A DNA stretch of 64,000 bases, from NCBI GenBank assembly GCA_011037195.1, contig JAAEAF010002345.1, forward strand, positions 1-64,000, in the 5' to 3' direction. Position numbers and translations under genes: made by a program. Positions within the stretch are counted from its first letter, which is position 1. Every line of letters starts with the position of its first letter. The DNA comes from Triatoma infestans. Lineage: Eukaryota > Arthropoda > Insecta > Hemiptera > Reduviidae. Positions 56,685-64,000 of this stretch are shown in pieces. A model generated the notes under the pieces. It saw only the letters and a list, made by a program, of their open reading frames with translations. It searched no databases and was not told where the DNA came from.

Positions 56685-56922
56685 ATAAGAGATATTTTCC
56701 GTGATAGTCTGCTTCTTTTTCTGACCGGTTTCGGGCCTTCGTCCATCATCAGGATAATACAGACTTGCCCAAAGAAAATTCAGATATACACTCATTTTTG
56801 CACAATTTGCTCTGTGTAAGTCTGTGTTATCGCACTGTTTTAACAACATAATGATAGCCGAACGCCCGAAACCGGTGAATGACCACAAAGGAAGCCGGCT
56901 ATCACGGAAAATGTCTCTGATG
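56685..56922. repeat. Foldback element, decayed relative of the one at 36.7 kb
   Basis: The left arm from AGAGATATTTTCCGTGATAG and right arm to CTATCACGGAAAATGTCTCT (56899-56918) are inverted. Both carry GAAACCGGT: minus-strand motif CCTGATGATGG...CCCGAAACCGGTCAG at about 56722-56754, plus-strand remnant GCCGAACGCCCGAAACCGGT at about 56857-56876. In the left motif CTGATGA is the canonical core, but stem II (GGAC/GCCC) is mismatched. Confidence 0.8.
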
Positions 56923-56924
56923 CC

Positions 56925-57950
56925 ATTGGTATATTATTTGGTGAATTTCGGCCCCTTTGAATTTCTAGTTTATACTATCAGTTTTCCTTGGGGTGTCGCG
57001 GTGGCGTAGGTGAAGAGCCAATTCCCCCGTTAGAATCTAATCTAATCTATCAGTTTGCGGGACCTTCTTTGATCGCACGCTAAGTTGTAGCGTGGCTCCT
57101 GTGGTTCATTCCAGTGCACTATGTCCTATTGACTGATTCCAGAAATACGATATGTAGCGACACAACATTAAAATTTTATTCTGGAAATAATCAGTCCGGC
57201 GATTGCTGAATAAAATCAACCTTACAATTAATTCTGTAAAACTTCAATTAAACAAGATATAAGTGAATTTGTAGTATTAATATAATTATAATTTAATATG
57301 ATTATTTAATAACAATGATTTTACGAATATTTAATTATTTGGAGATTTGGAGTTCAACAAACGGATAAAATAAACAAAAACAAAGTAATTTTTTGTGACA
57401 AAGCAATGTTTAACGAACAATAGTGCACTAATTTTAAACTTACTAATAACACGTTGTACTATTTATGTACTCAAATTCACGCTACATCAGACTGACTGGC
57501 TCGATTGGTTGCTATGTCTTATCTCAATATAACAAGGTGAAAACAGTCCAGAATTTTCGAGTTGGGAAAGATCTATCCACTTCTGGTATGTCTGCCACAT
57601 ACAGAATGCATTTCAGTTGCTTTTATTTATTTCTATAAAGTACTAAATTTTCCAAATCTGTTTATTTTATAATAAGTTTTAAAGTAAACATTAATTATAG
57701 CCTTGATTGTTCGGTAACTGGACCTAAAGCTTGTCTGAAAAAAGTAGATTACATGACCACTGTTATTTATTTGATAAGAGAATAAATTGCTACGTGGACA
57801 TACAAGGAGTTAAGATTTTGTATGAGAATATTACTGCTCTCCTGTTAATACTGTTCTAAAAAATTATATTTTTAGTAATTTAAAAAATAATTGTATTTTA
57901 ATCTCTCAACTGCTACCGTTTTACCACCACCTACATATTATTAATACACA
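56925..57950. other. Intergenic, no gene supported
   Basis: GTGTCGCGGTGGCGTAGGTG...ATCTAATCTAATCTATC at 56993-57050 looks like a SINE-type segment with a short repeat tail but lacks a B box. The remainder is AT-rich and without signals. Confidence 0.45.
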
Positions 57951-57954
57951 TTAG

Positions 57955-58200
57955 AAGCATTGATAGAATTCCAAATTTGAAGAAATTCGTTTAATATCGG
58001 AAGTGCAACTTTATAGCATAGATTTTGGAACTTCCTCTAAAACGACTAAAATCTTTGTTTGCTAGCTTCACTTTTATTTGAAACATTTTTATTTTGGGCA
58101 AACAAAATTATGCGGAACTATCCAAATGCGGATTATCCTTAGCTTTGAAGCCGCATTTCTTTGTATTGGAGCTTCCCACTCCTGCATAATGTAATGAGAA
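57955..58200 (+). repeat. REP-A fragment, internal part
   Basis: GATAGAATTCCAAATTTGAA then GAAATTCGTTTAATATCGG and AAGTGCAACTTTATAG match 46630-46690 in order. It runs up to the decayed ORFs. Confidence 0.65.
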
Positions 58201-58225
58201 TTAAATTTGGGCAAAAATTCAGATT

Positions 58226-58934
58226 TTGATGAAAATTGCTTTACCTAAACCTATAATTTACAGAATGATTTTTTTTTATTTAGTTTTCCTCGATTTTGTG
58301 GATAAGAGACCGCAGCTTCCTTATCTGAAATTCATCTTTGACTTTCGAAAAATGGTTGCAGATCGTAAACTATTTCAAGAGACTGAGGGGTTTGTGCAAA
58401 CCATTCAGGGCCAGGTAATACCCTGGCTAATACAGCAAGTTCATTCTGGGACAATAACTCATGAAAAGTGTGTATTCTTACCGTGTGTATTCTCCGAGGA
58501 TGACTGACAATATACAGCATCTATCAGCTGGCTGTTCAATTCTAAAACGGAAAGAGAATCTAAAAAGCCACGATGTGCAAGATATTGAATCCCAGCTACC
58601 CACACAAAGATCTTTCACTTTTGTATGAAACATGCCCAGGAAAAATGTGAGAAAAATGGGCATCCATGCACCTGTGAACTTCCTACGCAAGGAATATGTC
58701 GCGAACTTCAAGCTGATTACGTGCCAGGATTACCTAGAAGGCCATCTCTTTAGAATAGGTTTAAAAATTTCAGCCATTGTTGATTCTGAAGAGGACATGA
58801 ACATTGGAGCACTTAATGGAATGCTCGCAATGTTTAATTTAAATAAGGACATGACGGCTCTATCTACCCCAAAGAGCAACTTTGTATTGGGCAGCAAGCA
58901 ACAAAATGAGGAATTTCTCATAAAGCAGCGATGA
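58226..58934 (+). pseudogene. Decayed ORF pair, unknown protein
   Basis: A 93-codon frame (58226-58507: ...LDFVDKRPQLPYLKF... ...GQVIPWLIQQVHSG...) is followed in another frame by MTDNIQHLSAG... from 58500, a TGA at 58626-58628 and then MPRKNVRKMGIHAPVNFLRK...NEEFLIKQR to 58934. One frameshift and one stop would join them into about 236 residues. GC content is higher than in the flanks and charged/hydrophobic patterning looks protein-like. I do not recognise a family. It may be an old retrocopy, an exon of a dead gene or part of an unknown element. Confidence 0.4.
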
Positions 58935-58939
58935 AAGGT

Positions 58940-60295
58940 AAAAACTAACGGAAACTTTTTTCTGAAAATTGTTTTCAGCATTTTCTGGGGAAAGTGGGAT
59001 GTCTCGCTCCATTCTAGATGTCTCGCTCCATTCTAGTAGTGTATCTCCCGCCCCCTATAATATATGGAGGGCAACTAAACATTCCAAGATTGAAGAAAAT
59101 ATGCCATTTAGAACTGTGAGGTTGGAGTACTTAAAGTCGCTAAATGTTTCATGTCAGATTTAGTTATTATAACAATTCAAGGAAGGAGATCATATACTTC
59201 TTTTTTTGAAATAATTAAAAATCTCTTTCTTATTGATTAGAAATTAATAATCTTTAAAGTAATGAAAAATATCGTGTTTTAAGGAACCCTTTAGTCAGAG
59301 CTTACTCAACATTAATTTTTTTTTAATGGTAAAAAAAAATTATGAGATGATTTATAAATTCATGAGCTATATTATAATAACGACAGATAATAATTTTTTA
59401 AATTACTGTCATTTTAACTATACTGGACGTGTGCGATAAATTCGTTGATATATCCCCATTAATTCAGTTATGCTGCTGTGTTATTATCATCAAGTAATTA
59501 ACTAGATTTGATTGTGTTTATAAGGTCATGGAATTGAGCTCTATAGATTTGCTTGCCTTCATAAATTATTTAAGTATTTTTTCATTAAATGTATTATTTT
59601 TCATTACTTTTGGCAAGCGTTAATAGCTAAATTTTATATTCAATGATTCAGTTTCATATTTTAATCTGTTTTTATAATAAAATTTTCTAATCACAATTCA
59701 TTTTTTTGGTGAGAAAAGTGTAAATTAAACCATTTGGTTGAATATTGGCAATAGAAGCAAGATGCGCGATGTTAATGGTTTATGAAGGCAAGTAAGTGAA
59801 GAGCCAGGTTTGATAGAAAGTTGCTAGACATTAGGATTTATACAACAGGGCAGTCACACTGGTGAAATCGCATTCTTGTAGAAATCATAACTTAGGTATG
59901 AAATGAAGTAGGCACTTGTGAGCTTTATAATGGCGAGACTCTAGCCTGGTAAGATGGCACTTTCTTGCCGAATAAAATTGTGCGATTTTTCCATAATCCG
60001 AAAGTCACTTCGACATTGTTTTGCAAACAGATTTTTTAAAATTTTTTTGTTTACAATAGAACACATATTTACTATTCATGTTTTTATTAAAATATTAAAT
60101 TTGTTTTTCTATTCCGTCGCCCTGGCCTGTTTTTTTTTCAAGCTGTGTGTTTGTTTTAAACTGTTTGTTGGTAAAGCTTTCCCTTAGTATTTATCATCAT
60201 GCAGGTGTTAACCGCCTGGAAATTTTTGGCCGACCTCTCTATTTCACGTTCTGGTGACCAGAGATCACCATCTCGTCATACATTTAAATAAATTT
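58940..60295. other. Intergenic, no gene seen
   Basis: AT-rich DNA. A direct repeat of GATGTCTCGCTCCATTCTAG occurs at 58999-59018 and 59018-59037. No domain-bearing frame is seen. Confidence 0.5.
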
Positions 60296-60299
60296 CTTG

Positions 60300-60720
60300 C
60301 ATAAAAAATATAGAAATCCAGCTCATATCCTCTAGGATGATATGGCCAAAGAACAAATCATCTCCCTTCATTTTGATATCGCCGCAAGATCAAGTGCACA
60401 GCCACATGTTTCTGTTTGTGATTCCCAAAAATGGTCATCATTTTTGGCAACCGTTTGGTGCAGTTTTATATACACTAACTTTTTCGTCACAATGTCGTAA
60501 ATTATTGAGTATGAAACATCAGGAAGTTTCGAAGACATTTCTTGAATTGTGAAATGTCGATCTTCTTTTTTCCACCAAATTATTTGTCCTCAGAAGGGGT
60601 CGACCCTCATCAAAAAAACGACCACAGCCTGACTTTGTCACTCACCACACGACATGACTTATAAGCTTCACACATTATTTCTGCGAATTTCAGCAGCACT
60701 GTTGTTATACGAACAGAAGT
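60300..60720 (-). pseudogene. mariner-type transposase relic
   Basis: On the minus strand, pieces in different frames read FFDEGRPLL, FTIQEMSSKLPDVSYSIIYD, KLHQTVAK, HKQKHVAVHLILRRYQNEG and DDLFFGHIILEDMSWIS. In order they match the mariner transposase path: the GRP linker, the helix-turn-helix 'FTI.EL...L.VS...VY.IL', 'HK..R...A...L.RY..EG..FL..I.T.DE.W'. The first catalytic Asp motif (DE.W) appears as EDMSW. At least three frame changes and a stop are needed. The C-terminal catalytic half is absent. Confidence 0.65.
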
Positions 60721-60769
60721 AGGACCACAGCACCGAACTTTGCAATTGGCGATTACTTATTGTCGCACT

Positions 60770-61935
60770 CGTTCAAGTTACATGTGGGATGAAACACGAA
60801 TCTGACCATCACAATACGGCGGTAGCTAACTACTGAATCACAAGTAGTGTTTCTTCTCATTCACTACCACGCTTCCAAGTTACTCTTGGTGGCAATTTCA
60901 AAACGAACCTTACTTTAAAAATGAGCCTCTACTTCTGTGCTGATTTAACTTACACTGTGCTGTGTAACTAAAGAGAACTTTCTGTGTCAAGAGTGGAGAG
61001 AATACATTTTTGTACATTGTTAACTTGAGTTCTATTTTTGAAGTATAGTTATTTTCTTTTTAATCCCAAATTATAGATATTTATGGTATCGTGGATATTC
61101 GTGTTAAATTATAGGCAAGTTTATATTTGAAGTATTTGGTACACTCTTTTTCTTAGCGTTATGGGGGCGAAGCACAGTTTGACAGCCTTGTTGTGCCACC
61201 TCACATATACTTTGAACAATGGCCTTTTATGTAATTGATAGAGAGTTAGTCCAAAATTTACCCCGGACAGAATTGATTTCATCACCCCTCAGATTTTAAT
61301 CAGCAATTTTCTCTATTGTGAATATTTTCTTTCACAGGTCCTAACTGCAATTTGTACAATAAAGTAGTGCTTGGACTACCAATGTTATAATATAGCGCTT
61401 TTTTGCCTTCATTAAAAACATTTTTCAAACTATTTGAAATAAAAATAAATAACCACAAAAAACTTGAAAAAATAAAATTATATTTTTCGACTTTATGAGC
61501 TTAAAAATAGAAATTTTGCCTTCAACTTTAAAAAATTAAAATCATATCCAAGTGTTCATAATTTTAGTGATTTTAGTCAATTTTTCGGATATTAATAATT
61601 GTAATAATAACAGTAAAAGCGGTGTTATGTAAACCGTTATCCCAACAGTATTTATATAGTGATAACTAATCGTACGTAAAAATTAAAAATAGAAATAAAC
61701 TTTTTAAAAAGTAACAATAATATTTCTGAATGACTAATTGAGAATTTGGGGGAGCAATAAATGTCGTGCAGAGTTAATATATTTTTTCTTAATAATTATA
61801 AATTCTTTCTCAAATATCAAGTAACGAATATATAGCCACTATAATATAGTAATTACAACTATTAGTAGTGACGTCAATCTTTGTGTTCCTTAATGCGTGA
61901 TTTTTAGTGATTAATTGAAACTAAACAGGAATATT
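60770..61935. other. Intergenic, no gene seen
   Basis: AT-rich DNA, increasingly so beyond 61380. No domain-bearing frame or RNA gene is seen. Confidence 0.5.
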
Positions 61936-61940
61936 TAATT

Positions 61941-62194
61941 GTGCTGAATTTGAGTGAAACGATAGTAAATCGTCTTAGAAATTCTATATCAAATCATATA
62001 ATAAATCTATCGATAAGTAGTAATGTATTGTTGAGAGTACAAGTGCAAACTGGCGGGCTACAACAGGCACTATGGAGCTCCGTTCCACCAGAGTGCAGCA
62101 CACGCTGGCAGCAGGCTGCAGCCACTCTACCATCGTCCAACCACAAGCTATGCGCATCATTTGACCACTCGTCTGCATCCTCCACTAAATGCAA
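61941..62194 (+). CDS. Possible host exon with splice donor (hypothetical)
   Basis: An 84-codon stretch opens MLNLSETIVNRLRN at 61941 and becomes GC-rich after 62040 (...TGGLQQALWSSVPPECST...), ending at AA|GTGAGT with the donor GT at 62195-62196. The abrupt rise in GC and the good donor in the same place suggest a real exon boundary. It would be a first coding exon or a 5' UTR exon. There is no recognisable domain, and no second exon is found downstream in the window. The start codon and even the coding status are uncertain. Confidence 0.3.
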
Positions 62195-62254
62195 GTGAGT
62201 CTCTCTTTCATGTCATATTTATATAACCTAACGCTAAGATTCAATCACTTTATC

Positions 62255-62340
62255 ATATTTTAACTTTCTCTCTTACTGTCGAATTACCATCTTGTCAAAT
62301 TGAGTTTTCACTGGAAATGGATGCTTGGAGGTGCTCTAAG
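62255..62340 (+). repeat. REP-A left-end fragment
   Basis: TTAACTTTCTCTCTTACTGT, TTGTCAAATTGAGTTTTCAC and TGGAAATGGATGCTTGGAGG match the family's first 80 bases. Confidence 0.65.
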
Positions 62341-62344
62341 TCAG

Positions 62345-63260
62345 GGTTGCTGTAGCTTTACTGACGCCTTTTTAGCCATCACATTGAACAACCAATTACC
62401 CAACCACTACTAAACGAAAAATAAAATAAAAAATATATTTATATGATGTGATTTTATCCATACATTTTTTTCAACTGTTTTCAAGTTTACTGTATTTCCA
62501 CCAAATATTTCTTTAGCTTCTTTATATTAGCAGCTTTATAGCATTACTAGACTTGTCTTATGGTTGTTTATGCACTGGTGATTTATCTAATATACACAAT
62601 AAGGAGAATTTTAACAAAATAATTTGACTTTAATTAACCTTGTCTGCCAGTGTTTGTGCATAGAATGCGTGGGAATCAGTTCTAAAACATAGAAGTGGTG
62701 GTGAGGTAGAGTTTGCCTATGGGAACGTCACACCCAATACTTGCATATATCAACTTACCTCTACAGGCAGTATGAAATATCTAGGAGTTTGGGATGACAC
62801 TGTTAAGTATCATCCCAGTTGTTAGCTGGGATAGGGAGGCCAAAGCGACGAGTCTCTGGTAGTTCATCATTTAAGAAGCCCAATGTAAGTAAGGGAATTT
62901 TGCTGGAACGTTACAATAATAAACATGAAGTTTAGTGACTCAATCACATTAACTGGAAGTAATATAAATAGGTAGAGCGAAGAAGTTCACATTTCACGAA
63001 ACAGTGATTGGGAGTTGCCTGTTGAAACCAGATGTTAGTGCTCCATTGTGCTGACCAACCCTTGGAAAGAAAAGCAAGCTTACAAAAAAATTGCAGTGGT
63101 ACCAGCAATTTTGTAAAAGTTGATAATTTATATGGTAGAGTAACTGAAATTAGCAAAAAAATTAGCAGCTAGCTTCATTTATATATTTTAGCTGCAGATT
63201 TTAAAAATTAGCCACAGTAGCTAATTTTATTCGCATCTGGCAACCCAGCTGGAGTACGAA
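62345..63260. other. Intergenic; two overlapping hairpins, no gene seen
   Basis: At 62791-62832 GGGATGA can pair with TCATCCC (62810-62816) or, alternatively, ATCCCAG (62812-62818) with CTGGGAT (62826-62832). The two stems share bases and exclude each other. Otherwise no coding signal. Confidence 0.5.
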
Positions 63261-63269
63261 AGGGTTGAT

Positions 63270-63335
63270 TTTATATATATATATATCCTATGTATATATA
63301 TATATATATATGTATTTTATATATATATATATAAA
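63270..63335. repeat. (TA)n microsatellite
   Basis: TA runs at 63272-63285, 63293-63311 and 63320-63333, separated by a few bases. Confidence 0.9.
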
Positions 63336-63516
63336 ATACACGAAAGTATTTGCACTGATTTCCAATCAATTTGTTATTAACGCCTTCACATACTCTTAGA
63401 ATAAATAACAGGCCATATGAAACATAATTAGGAATATTAAAAGTAAATAAAAACCAGTGGTATCTAAAAAAAAAAAAAATTATTAAGTAATTTGAAATTA
63501 ACAAATGGTAATTTTT

Positions 63517-63935
63517 TTAAAAAAAACAGGGTGTGTTTGCGCGTTTTGCGTTTATTACTGCTTGCATTCGATGGTGGGGCATTGACTTAATAAGATTTTG
63601 AATAAATCCCTGAGGGATATTTTCATATTCTTCCGTTACGGCAACCGTTAAATCCTGAAGCGAATTTGGTAAAGTTGGACGTTTCTTAATTCGTCTTGAC
63701 AACTCATCCCATAGATGATCAATGAGATTTAAATCTGGACAACATGCTGGCCACTCTAAACCGAATCGTTTTGAATTGAAACGTTTTCCAGATTGCGGGA
63801 AACAATTCTTGCTGTATGGGTCCTTGCATTTCGTGCATAAACAAATTCATCACCAACGTATGGTACGAATGGAACAACATCCTCCGAAAGAATGTCCTCT
63901 ATGCAGCCAACAGCTGTTAGAGACCCCTCTATAAT
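63517..63935 (-). pseudogene. Tc1-like transposase C-terminal relic
   Basis: On the minus strand EGSLTAVGCIEDILSEDVVP, GDEFVYARNARTHTARIV and, after a frameshift near 63765, WPACCPDLNLIDHLWDELSR followed by NIPQGFIQNLIKSMPHHRMQ match the C-terminal half of Tc1/mariner DDE transposases. The second catalytic Asp normally lies in 'HDNARPH'; here ARNARTH, so it is lost. The third acidic position is Asp (NLIDHLW; Tc1 has Glu). The 5' half is absent and sequence beyond 63940 does not look like transposase, so the copy is truncated rather than cut only by the window edge. Confidence 0.85.
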
Positions 63936-64000
63936 AATAATGTGTTTATTTCTTAGCAAAATATATACATATTTTAACAATTTAAACAAAAGATAAAACA

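Noticed and set aside
56993..57050. Second SINE
   Set aside because: The repeat-like tail is present but no convincing B box or tRNA-like head was found.
58999..59037. Tandem 19-20-bp duplication as a target-site or att site
   Set aside because: The two copies are adjacent with nothing between them, so it is a simple local duplication.
59830..59880. Possible C2H2 zinc-finger linker (CACACTGGTGAAAT)
   Set aside because: No Cys or His pair lies at the needed spacing in any frame around it.

Overview
This is an AT-rich animal genomic window, most likely arthropod, dominated by transposable elements. I infer the host from the mix of element types: a Pao/BEL LTR retrotransposon, I-like and R1-like non-LTR elements carrying RNase H, mariner and Tc1 relics, and foldback repeats with hammerhead-like motifs. 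Intron-scale non-coding DNA and abundant microsatellites also fit. I cannot name a species. No host protein gene can be supported with confidence. The best candidates are a GC-rich exon-like patch with a splice donor near 62.02-62.19 kb and a decayed ORF pair of unknown family at 58.2-58.9 kb.

Layout. 1-7577: a nearly complete Pao/BEL element with one uninterrupted 1801-codon gag-pol frame and two LTRs that are about 98-99% identical; the window starts about 24 bases inside the 5' LTR. 7.6-19.2 kb: non-coding DNA with microsatellites, a 600-bp GTAGT-type satellite patch, a small foldback, and many copies of one interspersed repeat that I call REP-A. 19.19-25.10 kb (minus strand): a full-length I-like LINE with EN, RT and RNase H, a poly(A) tail and a 12-bp target-site duplication, inserted inside a REP-A copy. 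26.47-28.00 kb: a long inverted repeat with arms of about 560 bp. 28.0-30.6 kb: a Jockey-like LINE fragment followed by an inverted piece of the same family and a poly(A) end, resembling a 5'-inverted insertion. 30.6-38.5 kb: REP-A copies, a LINE RT relic and a foldback with two opposed hammerhead-like motifs. 38.5-45.06 kb: several LINE relics, including a 5'-truncated R1-like copy directly followed head-to-tail by a nearly full-length, frameshifted relative. 46.2-58.2 kb: more REP-A copies (one carrying a 26-bp minisatellite), a second hammerhead-like foldback, a tRNA-derived SINE and a third R1-like fragment. 58.2-64.0 kb: the unknown decayed ORFs, a mariner relic, the exon-like patch and a Tc1-like relic.

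REP-A is the main feature that ordinary gene calling misses. It is roughly 0.75-1 kb and non-coding. It begins with a hairpin built from ACTTTCTCTTAC / GTAAGAGAAAGT and ends in GTAAGAGAAAGT plus a GTGTGA...TCACAC hairpin and a T-run. It has CCGGAAGTG-containing boxes and an internal GT run that has repeatedly grown into microsatellites. About twenty copies or pieces lie in this window in both orientations.

Nearly all autonomous elements except the Pao/BEL copy are broken by frameshifts or stops. Positions of motifs were read by eye, and element edges without a stated duplication are approximate to within tens of bases.
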